From the NCBI RefSeq assembly GCF_019578655.1, contig NC_063260.1, forward strand, positions 30,900,888 to 30,964,887: a stretch of 64,000 nucleotides of DNA, written 5' to 3'. Of this stretch, positions 1 through 13,600 are shown in pieces (within the stretch, counting starts at the first letter, position 1; each line of letters opens with the position of its first letter). The notes beneath the pieces were generated by a model, which worked only from the letters and a program-made list of their open reading frames with translations, did no database searches and was not told the origin of the DNA. The stretch comes from Ricinus communis. Taxonomy: Eukaryota > Streptophyta > Magnoliopsida > Malpighiales > Euphorbiaceae. The position numbers and the translations under genes were made by a program.

Positions 1-2
1 TG

Positions 3-1082
3 GAAATAATGTCCGACCCGGTTATTCTATCATCGGGTCACACCTTTGACCGTTCATCAATCCAGCGATGGTTAGACTCCGGTCACCGTACTTGTCCTAT
101 TACTAAATTACCTCTCCCTGAACACCCTCCTTTAATCCCTAACCATGCTCTTAGAAGTCTTATTTCCAATTTTACCCTCCTTTTTTCTTCGAAATTACAA
201 CATCCTAACACACCACCACCACCAAAATCACCAAACCCGCAAACCCTAATTTCAACTCTTACTTCTCCATCTTCTCCTCTTAATTCCAAGCTTGATTCGC
301 TCTCTCGACTCATTAGAATCACAAAGTTAGACCCCTTTCTTCGCCGACAGCTGACTGAGTCAGGAGCTGTGTCTGCTGTTCTTAACTGTGTTAACTCGCC
401 CGAGTTAGCTCTCCAAGAAAAGGCGCTAACTTTATTACTTAATCTCTCTCTTGACGATGATAACAAAGTGGGTTTAGTAGCAGAAGGTGCAATTAGGCGT
501 GTGGTAGCGATATTGCGATCTGGGTCCCCGGATTGTCGTGCTATAGGGTGCACTATACTGACTAGTTTAGCTGTTGTTGAAGTTAATAAAGCTACTATTG
601 GGGCTTATCCAAATGCAATTCAAGCACTGGTATCAATCTTAAGTTGTGGGAAAGGCAGAGAGGTGAAAGAATCAGCAACGGCTTTGTATGCTATATGTTC
701 ATTTGTTGATAATAGAAGGCGAGCTGTGGAATTCGGGGCTGTGCCTATTTTGGTGAGAATTTGCGGAATGGGGCTAGAGAGAGCTGTGGAAGTGTTGAAT
801 GTGTTGGTTAAGTGTAAAGAAGGGAGAGAAGAGATGGTGAGGATTAATGGGTGTGTTAAGGTCTTGGTTAATGTGATTAAGAATGGGAGTTCTAGAGGGC
901 TTCAATGTGCACTTTTTACTTTGAATTGTTTGTGTTGTTATAGTTTGGACATTTGTCTGGAAGCTATAAAAGAAGGAGTTTTAGAGATATGTGTTAGATT
1001 GGTAGAGGATGAGAATGAGAAAATAATGAGGAATGCTTCAAGTTTGGTGCAGACATTAAGTGGGTGTCGCTTGGTGGATTGA
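3..1082 (+). CDS. PUB8: U-box/ARM-repeat E3 ubiquitin ligase, PUB8-like (5' end outside window)
   Basis: Predicted E3 ubiquitin ligase. The U-box recruits an E2 enzyme and the armadillo repeats bind substrate; it should act in the cytosol or nucleus. The open frame continues upstream of the first visible ATG (9), reading Glu-Ile-Met-Ser-Asp-Pro, which is inside the U-box, so the true start and first U-box residues lie left of the window. Visible U-box residues include DPVILSSGHTFDR, the CPITKLPL turn and IPNHALRSLI. A Pro/Ser-rich linker follows, then ARM-type helical repeats to the end (for example LTLLLNLSLDDDNKVG and ATALYAICSF). There is no intron in the visible part and it ends at TGA 1080-1082. 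The order and spacing match Arabidopsis PUB8 along the whole length, so the family is secure; one-to-one orthology is inferred. The substrate is unknown. Confidence 0.9.
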   Translation, partial: EIMSDPVILSSGHTFDRSSIQRWLDSGHRTCPITKLPLPEHPPLIPNHALRSLISNFTLLFSSKLQHPNTPPPPKSPNPQTLISTLTSPSSPLNSKLDSLSRLIRITKLDPFLRRQLTESGAVSAVLNCVNSPELALQEKALTLLLNLSLDDDNKVGLVAEGAIRRVVAILRSGSPDCRAIGCTILTSLAVVEVNKATIGAYPNAIQALVSILSCGKGREVKESATALYAICSFVDNRRRAVEFGAVPILVRICGMGLERAVEVLNVLVKCKEGREEMVRINGCVKVLVNVIKNGSSRGLQCALFTLNCLCCYSLDICLEAIKEGVLEICVRLVEDENEKIMRNASSLVQTLSGCRLVD

Positions 1083-1258
1083 CGCATGGTCACTATGGAG
1101 GTGAGTCGGGGGTTTCTGGTTATGGGTTCTGGATTTTTGTTTTTTGATGATATGGATTCTCTCTCTCCTTTGTTGGATAGTTCTGTGTACAAATGAAAGG
1201 AAAAGATTAGAGTTTGATGGGGAATGCGTCCCTTATTTAAAAAAATTTTGTACATTTC

Positions 1259-1264
1259 AATAAA
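1259..1264 (+). promoter_or_regulatory. Candidate poly(A) signal of the PUB8-like gene
   Basis: AATAAA lies 177 bases after the stop codon of the U-box gene, a usual 3' UTR distance in plants. Plant poly(A) signals are loose, so this is a candidate only. Confidence 0.4.
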
Positions 1265-4200
1265 TCAGTCCCTGAATTCAGACTAGTGTAGTTGAGAAGG
1301 TTTCAATTTGGTTCCTAAATTGTAATTTGTCACGATGTAGAAATTTTTTATCTTTAAACCATTTTAGATCTCTTCCTCTTTTCTGATTAAATTATTTTCT
1401 GTTAGTTTTGTTGAATGATAGGAGAAATAGTAACTGAATCATATATCTTGTACATCTTGGTTTGTATTAAATATAAACCCTTTTCAGATTGTATGCAAAC
1501 TTTAATAGCCATGGAATTAGCATTATTTCTGCTTGTGCTAACCCAGTTTATCCCAAACCATCATGTTGATATTGCCATTCCTTTCTTATAGTAAGGTATC
1601 ATTACTTGCTTCCTGTTCCCCATTGAACATGAAGGTTCATTGGGCTCTCCTCTGAGAGCTCATTGATTAACTTTACATATCAACCTTAGGGACAGCAATG
1701 CTCAAAATTTCTTTAAAATCATAGCTTGTGTGATTTCATCCAATCTCTTATGCAAACAGGTATCTATTCTTACAGCTGAATTGAGTTGAAATGGAATTTT
1801 GACATCATCTCTTAAATAAGTGGATACTGATTATGAGAAAATGGTAATATAATTTTTAAGGCTTGTAAAGGATGATAAAATTATATTAGGTTGCGTCATG
1901 CTTTTCACAGTGCTTAAATGAAACAGGGTTTGTTTGTTGGATCAAATGAATGAAGATTTTTTTCGCTGTTTTATAGCAGTATCTGAAGTGTTATACAACG
2001 TCAACTTGCATAGAGTAGGTTGATTGTATGCTGTCTGTGGTAGATGGATTATGCACCACCTCAGGATTAACAGCATGAGTTTGCACTTTAGATGTGTTTA
2101 TGTTCTGAAGTACTCTGTTCTTGTAAAAGCATATTTTGGTTGGGGCTCTCTCTCTCCTCCCTTGAGGTCTGCCAATATTGTGGATCTCTCATCTTGAATG
2201 CTAATTCCCATCATTATGTAATATTTGCTCAGAGTTATGCTAAAAGTTGATTATCCTTTGAAATTTAAAGAACTGGTGCACGGAATGGGGTTTCACTTGC
2301 AGCTACATATGAAGCTTTTTGAGACAGTACAGATAGCCTCCCGCCCAAAATGTCATGTTCTTTCTTCTAGGGATTCTCATATTTGAGTTTCATAGTTGAT
2401 GTTTCACTAAGTTCAATATTGTTAATTATGTGTGAAGGCTAATTGTTGACAATCCATTTCTATTTTCTTTTTGTTGCCATGCTTGTGTGCTATAAAGGTG
2501 GTTGCTTTTGCAATTCACTCAATTTGGAAATTTAATGATTTTGCTCTATCATTGCTTAACTGCCAGCATATTATGTTAACTGCTGATGTAGTTTTCCAGA
2601 GGACATTTTAGATAAGCTGCACAGTGCACACTTCCCATCTGCATCACATGTGAACTCATACCTTGGTTATTTATGACCAGTATAGAACTGGTTCAACCTA
2701 ACCTCATTATCTCTCCTTCAGTGCAACTGTTGGGGAGCATCTTGTTGTTCAGGTTTCAACAAGCTGCACTTAAGTTTGAGTGCAAGTGTGCAACAGTTAA
2801 ACTTAAATTGCTGGAGTTTCTGCAAGCGTCAAATTTCTAACATGTTCTCCAATTTGTTAATCTGACCTGAAAATCTTACGCAGGTCGGTAATTTGGTATT
2901 GGTAGGTTGATTCTGTTAGTCATCCGAAAGCATATGTTATTCAATAAATGTAGAGCTAAAACCAACTAGCCGCCCTGGGGGCCAATTTTGACTTGGCCTA
3001 ATATTTTATAGATTGCCACACCATTAAGAGGAAAAGTAAAAAAGAGGATCTTTTTCATTGTCTCCTGGCTTCTGTAATGAAGGTTAAAGCTGGTGGGAAA
3101 CTGTACTTTGTGTGTTTTGCTTCTTTGTTTTTTTTTTTTTTTTTTCTTTTCAATCTTTTTAATATAATTGAATGCATAACAGAAAGAACCCACCTTACAT
3201 GTGTAAAGTTAAATTACTAATAAGATTCACTACTAAAATCAAATGTTAAATTGACATTATTAAGTAATAAGAAAATTTTAAAATTGAAATAAAGTAAATG
3301 GATGCAAGGCAAGAAACCATTATTCTTTTGTGGGTAGTATGTAGGCATGCGTGGAATAAATTAACCTGGTAAAAGAAAGCATCAAGCCGAAGTGAATATC
3401 TCCTCAGAGAAGTAAAGTTACATACTTCCATTTCTTGTATTGACATGCTATTGGTTGACAGAATTTATAAATGAATATTACGTGGTACTCCAGATACATG
3501 TGCTTCCTTTCTACTTTAACGTTCTTTTTAATCTTTCCTCGTCTTTCTTTATTTGATTTGACAAAGACATTCCTCAAGTAGAATTTACTAAATCATTCGA
3601 GAGTGAAAGATCAGAGAGATTGGCTTAAGAAAAATAATTCTGTATGTGGAACTATGCAAGTGGAAAGCTCACTTCTTTTCCTGATGCAGCACAAGTGTAA
3701 AAGATTAAAAAAGTTGTGTTGTGTGTGTGAACTGTAAACTACGCAACACAACAAGCTGAAAGCCTTGGTTTACGATCTGGGCCTAATTTGGTTGCCCAAT
3801 TCTTATGCTGACAATTAAATGCAGATGGGCAACTCGAAGTCTGAACACAGCTCATCGGCCTGTAAGTTTTCCTTGGGCTTTGGCAACCGTCGTTAACTTT
3901 GAATACCAGGTAGGATCCTAATCCGATCGAGTGATTATGCATGGGAAATAGCACTGTGCATATTTCTTTTTCTTAAAATTTCGATAATCTTGTACGAAAA
4001 GTTCGACATAAAAATTAGATTTTAGGAAACATTATTACATAAAATATGAGAGAAGCAGCACGTACGCACTATGCTGCTGTCTTCCTGTGTTCCTGTTTGG
4101 AGGGTGATCCCACAAATTTGAGTGGGAAGCGCAATATGTCATACATGCCTTTTTACTAGGTTACTACTACTGTCATCCGGTTGACCAAACAGTAATGGAT

Positions 4201-7200
4201 TCTTGATTTTCTTGAAAGATGTGGCATTATAATGGTAAGCAGAGTAATTGCTTCTTTTGTTTTTGTGTAGTATTAATTTAGTGGTGGTGAATCCAAGAAA
4301 GGAAGAAAGAAAAGCTTCGATAATGCTATCCTCTCAAAGCCCAACACCAAACCAACCACCCGAGAAAATATTAATAAAACAAAAGAGAAAAGAAGGCCAA
4401 ATTTGAGGAGAAGCCATGATTACAGAGTAGAAGGTTCAGGTTTTAAAATAGAGATAAAGAAAGACATTTTGGTCTGCTTCTCCCCTCTTTAAGCAATGGC
4501 TATAATATGTTGGATATGATGGAAAGGAGGGTCCATGCAGGCAGTCGTGGAGCACAAGCCATATCCTCTGCTCTTCTAATTAATTGCAATTCTGATTTTA
4601 TTAAAGTACAAAGAGTATATTACATCTTTGGAATTGGATGTCTGTGTTCAGCTCGCTCAAAGAAAAAAGAAAGATCACGCATAATAATTAAGTTGATGGG
4701 CACACTTATTATTGTAAACGAGCAGTCTGATAATAATTACTGCAAATGAGCAGTAGTAATTTGGGATGACAACCAGAGTGTGGATAAATACTTTTGTGTT
4801 TCAGAAGAGAAGCACGCCTGAAGACAAACGCCATTGACACCTTCTTTAAAGTTCTTCTTTTTCTTTTTCTTTTTCTTTTTATCTTTTTTTCTTTCAGACT
4901 AGATTCAAATTCAAAGTCTTGCAACTCCAGAGACACTCCGATACCTTTCTTTGATTACAGAAATACTTCTCTAAATTGATATTCTAATAATTCATCACCT
5001 TTGACATTCAACAATTTTTTTTTAACCTGATCGCATTTTTTTTTTCTTTTTATTTTAACTCTAACCAAAATATATTAGTCACAAAAAAGAAAGGGAGCGA
5101 TCTTACCTATAATAAATTATAAAAAAAAAAAAATGGTGATATGGGTTCTGTCTTTGCACAATTGGTAGTTGGCCTCTCACCTTTCAACATTGCATAAGCC
5201 ATTTTGAAAGCAGGGTCCTTTTTCTTCTTTCTTTCTTTCTTTTTTTTTTTTTTTTCTCTAATGAAGGTTTCTGATAGTTATTTTCTTAAAATAATAATAT
5301 TAAGGATACTATTATAGTTAAATTATACACTTTAATTTTACATTCTCAAGAGAATTACTTTTGTACCCTCTCAAAAAAAGACCATTAAGACACTGTAAAG
5401 TGATCCCCGATGGATTGGAAAATGGGGTGTTTTTTCCACCGAAATAGGAAAACTTGAGCACTATTGTATAATTGTTTTAATTTTCTAACGAAGACTTTTT
5501 TATAGCTAAAAATCAACTTCCAAATTCTTAGTTTTCTAGAAACATTTTCTTTAGAAGGAAGGGAATCCTTATTTTTCACAACTAAAAGCCCATTTTCGTA
5601 CATTCTCAAGAGTAATTTTATAATTAAGTATTTTTATATTTTAAATATAATTATATTAAGAAACTCTTTGAAATTACTGTGAAATATGTTATGATAAAAA
5701 AGTGTTATTTTTACTGCAATTTATTGACACTTCATCTATAAATAAAACTAGTTATATATTGGTATATTGCATTATTTATAGAGTGTTGTATTTATTTTTG
5801 TTAATTTATTTATTATTATTAATTGTTCAAGTCAATAGATATATATGTAATAATTAATAAATAATGTTATAAATTATTATACAATTAATTTTATTTATAA
5901 ATAACGAAACATATTAAATTTATCTAATAATTTCTCTTATTTTAAAAATAGTTAATGAAATGTTTAATCAAATAAAACTGTAGAATAGATTAGAACAGTG
6001 GTGGAATGACCGACTATAAAAAACTAATAAAATAATAATAATAATTAGTGCAAGGAATAGTTAGAAATCAAAGAATAGAGACAACATCTTCTGCTGAGGC
6101 TAAGTAGCAATAATATGATCGGCTTCTCTACTTATTCGTTCATTTACTCAGTAATATATAAATAAAGAAGTGGCCAGCCATTTTGTTTAACAACTTCAAT
6201 ACCTAAAACAAATATATTTGAATCATTTTCCAGATTACTGATGTAGGAGATATGACATTGTAATAGTTTACTGCACTTACTGCTCTCAACAGAACACTGT
6301 GATCGCTAATACAATCTTTTTTATTTAGCAGCCAATCTGTTATCCTCACGAAGAACATGTATTTCCCATTCCTTTCCAACCATATTAAAGATAAGCATTA
6401 ATCAGATTCTGCAAAACTTTAGATCACTGAGTTATGTTTATTTTTTTGACAATACATCAAGATATTGAGTTCAATCATGCCCATTATCTGTCCTGTCTTT
6501 TCTGGTTTTCCTTTTCTTTAGTTAAGAAATAGTAAGTTACGATAGAATAAGGTGAATTATTTCTTGGTGTCAGACTATCTTAAATTCCAAGTTAGTATAG
6601 CAGGTGATATCCATTTGACATTGAAATCAATTAGCTGTTATATAATCATCTTGTTCCCTATGGAAACAGAAGAATATAAGTTTCTTCTTCTTTTGTGCAC
6701 CATAACTATCCCACTGTCCCCCCATTTAAATAAGCAAAGTCAATGATTTCGACTGTCTGTCTAACAATTTGATGAGATGCATCAACTCTCTCTCACTCTG
6801 TGTCTAGAAGCATTTTTTATTTTCTTTAACTCTGTATTTATATTTCAATGCAATTTGATATTTAAAAAACTTACATTATCAAATATTTAAACCAGTTATT
6901 TGAAATTCGTGCATGTATTTAAAAAACATGAAAAATTCATTCTTTCAGTATTTCAAAACACGATACTTATCCATTTACAGAATCCTTTCTTGTTAGTAAG
7001 TAGTAAGTGAGGAGATTATACAAATTATATAATATTAAAAGGCATAGGATCAGATTAATCTCATGGCTAAGATTCTTTGCACTTGCTACATTTGAGAAGA
7101 AAAAAGAAATTAAAACAAGGAAGCAGCTCAAAGAGTAAAATAAACCTGTACAGAACAATAATAAAAAGTGAATCTAAGACTTTGCTTTTGAATAATGACT

Positions 7201-7700
7201 AAAAGTGATTTTTGAGGGGTTAACTTTGTTATTATATCAATGAATTAAGAATATGAAAATTTACAAAATTTAATAGTCCTAATTATAAAAAAAAATGTCG
7301 AATCTTTTCAATATTTTGCAATTTTGTCCAAATTTTCTAATATTAGCATCAACAATTGCTTTTTTGTTCTGATATTAATCGACACAGATCTCAAAATTAA
7401 AATGACAAGGGATCATGAAATGGATGACTACTGGGTTTGGATAAAATTGAAACAAAAGTTTCAAATCATATTAGAATTACAAAAATTAAGAAGTTAAAGC
7501 CAAAAGTGAAAATAGGCAAAATCACCTCCAACCCCACCATCTTTGTTTTGGAAGGAGAAAATGTTGGGGAAAAAAGAAGAAAAGTACGTAAATGTGGTAA
7601 AGTACAGATGTTGAACCGGGTAAGGCTCTGAGAAGCTCGTTCGTATCTGCGCTCCAGCCTCTTACCGTTAGATTTTAAAAATTGATAATTTTTAGAGGTT
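1265..7700. other. Intergenic, no gene recognised
   Basis: About 6.4 kb of AT-rich DNA with poly-T and poly-A runs (for example 3129-3145 and 5240-5257). Short open frames on both strands show no family motif, codon bias or splice structure. The first 1-2 kb could hold a long 3' UTR or a non-coding transcript, but nothing in the sequence proves it. A 14-base direct repeat at 5339-5352 and 5599-5612 is the only local structure noted. Confidence 0.5.
5339..5612. repeat. 14-bp direct repeats flanking 246 bp
   Basis: The 14-mer TACATTCTCAAGAG occurs at 5339-5352 and again at 5599-5612. A duplication of this length around a short segment can be the target-site duplication of a retroposed SINE- or LINE-like sequence. 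The segment has no clear poly(A) tail or RNA polymerase III boxes, so a simple local duplication is equally possible. Confidence 0.35.
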
Positions 7701-7738
7701 AGTGCCTTTTTAAACCTTTTCACTCGGATTAATTTTAA

Positions 7739-7746
7739 TATAAATA
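7739..7746 (+). promoter_or_regulatory. TATA box candidate for the FQR1-like gene
   Basis: TATAAATA stands 140 bases before the start codon of the quinone reductase. It is followed by a CT-rich stretch (about 7758-7805) typical of plant transcription starts and 5' leaders. Confidence 0.5.
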
Positions 7747-7885
7747 AAACAAGGGCCACTTCTTCTCCTTCACTCTCACAAATTCACTCTCTTTTCTCTC
7801 TTTTTCAAAAAGCCGTCTCATTTATATTATCTTAAAACGTTTTTGGCCAAAACCCACTGAGGCAGAGAGATTTAGACCTCTATCA

Positions 7886-10696
7886 ATGGCTACAAAAGTC
7901 TACGTTGTGTAAGCATTATCAACTATCTATCTCTTTTATCTTTCTTTCTTCCTTTTTTTTTTTTCCTTTCCTGGGTTCTTGTTTTTTTTTCCCGTTTCTT
8001 GATTTTGTTTCTTTTGTTGTGCATTAATGTTTAGTTGCGCTTTTCTTGATTTCCTTTTCATGTATTTTACTCGGATAATTACTGGGTTTGGTTCTTTCTA
8101 TTGTTTTAGTCGTTATTCGTTTGTGCTGATTGTTGTTCATTTTTCTTTTTTGGCTTGGTTTCTTTCTTTTTAGTGAACATATGTTATAAGGCTCCACTTG
8201 ATCTTTGTATTTGTCACCCAAATACCAGTACTGATTGAATTTTATTTGATTTCGCTGAGGGATGAGATTGTATGCACTTGATCTTGGCCAGAGCGACTGA
8301 GAAGTAGCCAAGATACAGGAATATGATTGCGGTCCCTTTTGTTTCATGTGCAATCCAGAAACATTGCAATAGATAGACAGCTCAGAAAGAAAAGAAAATT
8401 CAAGGAGATTGGATGACAAACGTTTCATGTGTTTATTGTGCATCCATTTATAACAGTTGTCATCATAACATGACACAATCTAGAAAACATATGGCCTAAT
8501 TAAGTTTTTTTCTTTTTTTTTTTTTGAATCTCTTTTCCTTTTTATATTTTCTGCTTTTACCCTTCCCTTTGTAGAGGATCCTTAGTTTTTCTTTCATCCA
8601 CATTTGATAGCTGTATGGAACATTAGTGCGAAAATAATGCTTTTCAAAGTTTGGCCCTAATAGTGATGCCTGACATATATTTCAAAATAACTTATCATGA
8701 GAGTTAAACAATGAGCTTGACGGAATCAGCAAGCATTGTGCACATGATTAGGTATTAACCAAGAAAAAGTGATGGTGAAACTGGACCTACTCTTTGAAAT
8801 TATAATTGAGAAAGGAATTAATGCTAGCTTCATGCTTTTAGAGCATGTGGTCCCAACACTTAATCATTGTTGAAATTAGTTATTGCATAAAAAATTTTAA
8901 TATGCATAAAGCATCATCAATGGCTTTCATTTTCAATGGCCTGGCCACACAAGGATCTGCTCTGTTGATGTTCTTCTGTTTCATTCTAGAAAACAAACTA
9001 TTCCCATTTAGATAAAGATTGTAGATTTATTGAAGCGCCAGGATATCTTGTCAGAGAAATTCATACTTCAATCATTTTCTCCTTGTATTTGGGTAGACTT
9101 ATTGTGCACATACAACAATGCTTTTGTGGTGATTAATATGTCACCCTTAATGGATATCAAGTCCTTGAAAGTTACATCTCTTGATATGGACTTGCATATT
9201 CATTATACTGTCACCGTATGTACTGTTCCTTCAAAGCTTCCTTGTTTTTCTTTCATTATCATGAAACTGAAGTAACATATGACATAATTTTTATTACCTT
9301 AGTGCTAATGTTTCTTTCACTTTCAGTATCATGCATTGAGAGATTATCAATGATGACTTGCTGACAACAAAGTCAATGACAAATGAAAAATTGTTACTCG
9401 GAGATATAGTTTACTTCATCCCACTGACCTGTCTTTAAACTAGATTCAAAATGATCATTGGAAACTATCTATTGCCTTCTGCAGTTACTATTCTACGTAT
9501 GGACATGTTGAAAAGCTAGCTGAAGAGATAAAGAAAGGAGCTGAATCTGTGGAAGGTGTGGAAGTGAAATTATGGCAGGTTCGTGATTTTGTTAACGATC
9601 ATAAACTTCTGAACTCTTGGGTTGAGAAGCATATTTTCATTCTCATTTAAATGTTGTTGGTCAGAATAAAGTCAACTGGTTTAGTATCATTTTAGTTGAT
9701 TGGAGAGAAATTTCAGTTTGAATAAACAGAAGGGAACATATTAAATTTGTTAGAGCATATGTTTTTTCTGTTAACGCCTAGCCTGCTGGACGCTGAGATT
9801 TTTAACCTAGTAGAGAGGAAAACTACATCATGGTCTAGTGCAATATTAAAAACTCAGGTTGACAAGTGCAAAGGTCACTGACTGATGCCTGGATCACAAT
9901 CACTTCATGAAAAATGAAGGGTGCATCATACAAGAAATTCCAACTTCTTCCTGTTGTGTTTGTTTTTCTCTCTTCTGAAATAAGAGTTGCCTGATTAATC
10001 TACAGGTACCTGAAACACTGTCAGAAGAGGTTCTTGGCAAAATGGGTGCACCACCTAAGAGTGATGTACCTATCATTACACCGAATGAACTTGCGGAGGC
10101 TGATGGGTTGCTTTTCGGTTTCCCTACTAGATTCGGGATGATGGCTGCACAATTTAAAGCATTTATGGATGCAACTGGAGGTCTATGGAGAACGCAAGCA
10201 CTTGCTGGCAAGCCTGCAGGAATTTTCTACAGCACTGGTACTCAGGGAGGTGGACAGGAGACCACTCCGTAAGTTTCAATTTTCCAAGTCTTCAGCTCTT
10301 TTCCTCCATTGATTTTCTTATGCATGAGAAGCTAAAGAAAGAAACATCTAAGAAGAAAAAGAAGAAGAAACATGCTTTCTTGAGCATCTCTCATATTGAC
10401 ATCACATGTTCTGATTTCCTTTTATTTTTCCCCCTTCTCCTTTTTGAATTACAAAACAATGCAGCTTGACTGCCATCACACAGCTTGTTCACCATGGTAT
10501 GGTCTTTGTGCCCATTGGATACTCATTTGGAGCTGGCATGTTTGAGATGGAGCAGGTGAAAGGTGGCAGCCCTTACGGCGCGGGAACCTTTGCTGGGGAT
10601 GGCTCCAGACAGCCTTCTGAACTAGAGCTCGCGCAAGCTTTACACCAGGGAAAATACTTCGCTGGGATTGCAAAGAAATTCAAGGGCACTGCTTGA
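7886..10696 (+). CDS. FQR1: NAD(P)H:quinone oxidoreductase, FQR1/WrbA-type flavodoxin-like, four exons
   Basis: FMN-dependent reductase that makes two-electron reductions of quinones to hydroquinones, avoiding radical semiquinones; in Arabidopsis FQR1 is auxin-responsive and membrane-associated. Exons: 7886-7908, 9485-9578, 10006-10268 and 10465-10696, all with GT-AG borders and phases that join cleanly into 203 aa, one residue shorter than Arabidopsis FQR1. The N-terminus [16 protein letters not shown] carries the flavodoxin phosphate-binding loop. [31 protein letters not shown] and [16 protein letters not shown] are the family's FMN and active-site segments. The first coding exon is only 23 bases and is followed by a 1.58-kb intron. 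The ATG is fixed by homology and follows a CT-rich leader with a TATA box. No lesion is seen. Family identity is very secure; the isoform (FQR1 versus a paralogue) is inferred. Confidence 0.95.
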
Positions 10697-13600
10697 TTTT
10701 CTCTCATACGAATCATGTCGATGTTGCTATATGTACCCTTGAAAATTCTGCTCCATTCCTGGGAAGATTTCAGTTCATGCTCTTTTGAAAAATAATGTGC
10801 CTTATGACTTGCATTATTGTCATGAGCTCACTTTCATTGCAATAGACGCATATATTAATGAGAAAAAGAAATTGCTGCTCCATTATTGTGTTTCTTCACT
10901 TCTTTAAAAAAAAATAATAATAATAATTAAAAGATCATAATAAGCCCAGAGCCACTTCCAAAGCAGAAAAGGCCAGGATCTTGTAGAATGCGGGCAGCCG
11001 CATGCTTACATGTGGTCACTCAATATGGTGTTGCACGATATCTCTGTGCAAATAATGACGGGCTAAAATATATGTAGATTCTGTTATTGACTGGTCTTTC
11101 TCCAAATACCTCGCGTAGGTTCTATTCTGCACTGCTACTTTAGGTATCTGAGATGGGTTTTGCTTGAAGGCATAATCAGTTAATAGCTTAAACAAATTGT
11201 GGCCCAAAATTTCAGGTGGTTGAATTTCAATAGAGAGGCCTAAACCCACATGATTTGAGTTGGCCTCATTGCACAAACGTGATAAGATCCTTGAAAGGTT
11301 CTCTTGAATTCGTTGGCTAATATGTTTTCATATTTTTATTTCTTTATTTTTCCAAAACTCAAAATTTAAGTTGAGATATACATAAGTCTCTTACTCATGA
11401 ATATATAAGTTCTATCAAAAAATTCATCCAATAAAATGATAACATTTATTTTATATTTAATAAAACAGTTGAAAAATTAGCGAAACAATTAATTTTTAAG
11501 AAAATAAGACTGATATAAAAAAATACTATAATTTTATTAAATGAACCTTTTAATGACTTTGTGGATTAAATTCATATAATAATTTCTCAAAAAAATTGTC
11601 AAACCAAGTCTCTACTTAGCACCACTAGAAAGCCATTAATGAAGCTGGCATGCGCGAAGTTGGGTCGCTATTTTAGACATGCATGAAATCTTAGGCATTG
11701 AGCTAGTAATTTAGGAGTGCATGACTTGTCCTGTAATTAAAAAGTTAGAAACTCAGGTTTAATAGTTCTTTCCCTTTTACTGCTTAAGTTAAAACCCTCG
11801 AAACTTAAGCAAAAGTATATCTACTGCTCAAACCATCGTGATCCTTTTGGTAATACCAATTTGTGAGGTATTATTTTAGGTGTCACATCTCAGAATCAAT
11901 GTCAGAAGTCCTGACTGCATTTTCTTCTTAAAAGAGAGAAGCCATCATGCACTTCTTTATCATTTAGGTCACTGTTGGATGAACTGGAGCTCTTTTAACG
12001 TGGAAGAGAATATATATTAAAAAAAATAAGGTCAAAGAAAGACATTGACAACTCAATTGGGACACCAAAAGTTCATGAGCATTGAGAAATCTAATCTTGT
12101 TCATATGAAAGAAACAAGAATAGGTACTTTGAAATGTTAGTGCTTAATTTAAGCTATATATGTTTGGGTGTTGTCGATATGCTGGGTTATGTAGGATTAG
12201 ATTCAAAGTTGGAAGAGAAAAAGAAAAAGAAATAACCCTTTTCAAGCAAGTGAAACTTATAGCATAAGACAACAGTTGAGCTTTGTCCATGATTAGCCAA
12301 AACAAGGAAAAGAAACTATGCCATTAACTGCTGCAAGAGTCACAAATACTTTTATATATACTTTCTTTAACATCAACAATGATGCGTAGATGCTTTTCCT
12401 TTTTAGTATTCCTTTTATGTTATTTCTTCTTTCTTTTCTTTCTTTTTATTAACTAATCTTAGCTTAGAAAAAAAAATGATTATTTAGAATTGAATTCTCC
12501 AGTGAGGGTACTCGAGAGCAATCGGTACCGATCCTGATGCTTGAAGCTATGGTATAATACCCATCAGCCGATCAAATTTGAAAGTCACCATAAAAGATAA
12601 TAAAAGAAAAGTGCTCAGGGATACCAATCAAGAGAAGATATAAGCTATTAAAGTGCTTTTTCATGATTAGTCATTTGTCATATGGATTCTTCAATACTAA
12701 GCTTTCCTTTAAATTTTTTGCATGCTTGATTGAACTCTTCATCAATTTGTTCTCTACAGTTCTGTCAATTATTTTTGCTTTACAGGCTTGAATATAAACA
12801 TTTATCTTTTCATTCATTTGAAAGCTATAGAATTTAAGATATGTATTTTTGGAACTAATTAATATAAGTTCTTTTTACTTATTTAAAGATTCATGTTCCC
12901 TATTTTTCATATGAAATTGTTTAATTTATTTTATTTTTCGGCACCAATTAAAATTCTAATTTAAAATTAGACAGCTCTAAAAACGACCCTTAAAATGAAA
13001 TGAGTTATATCCAGATGGTTGATTAGCAACTCTAGCATCAATTGCTTCTCTTCAACAACTATATGAAAGGACAACTTCTATATTGGCTTTTGGCAGTTGA
13101 TAAATTCCACTCAGAAGTAGTTTAGATAATATAGTAACAGATCACAAGCTTTAAGTGAATTTTTAAGGTACATTAGTTTATATATATGCAACCGATGACC
13201 ATAACCCCTTGCGAAGGTAACAATGACCAAACTGATAGCCTAACTGAAGCTTTTTGCATCTCACATTTTGCCAAGTTACATAAAATCACACGATCTAACA
13301 AGCAGTAGAAGAAGCTATTTTTTTGTCTGGGAAATTTGATGAAAGTTTCTTTTAAATTCTCTACTAGGGTAAAGTGGCTAACTCCATGAAAATATGTATA
13401 CCGGAAAGACTGATTATTCATAATTATTACTACTGTGGTTTTCGGTATAACTGTATGGTTTGGCTATTTTAGTTCAAAAATCTCGCCCTTTCTTTGCAAA
13501 AAGAAGCTATCATCCCAGCAAAGGAAAGATTCGGCTGTTTACCTGTTTTGAACAAAGTTATAGAAGAAGTTTTGTACATAATCATCAATATTATATATAT

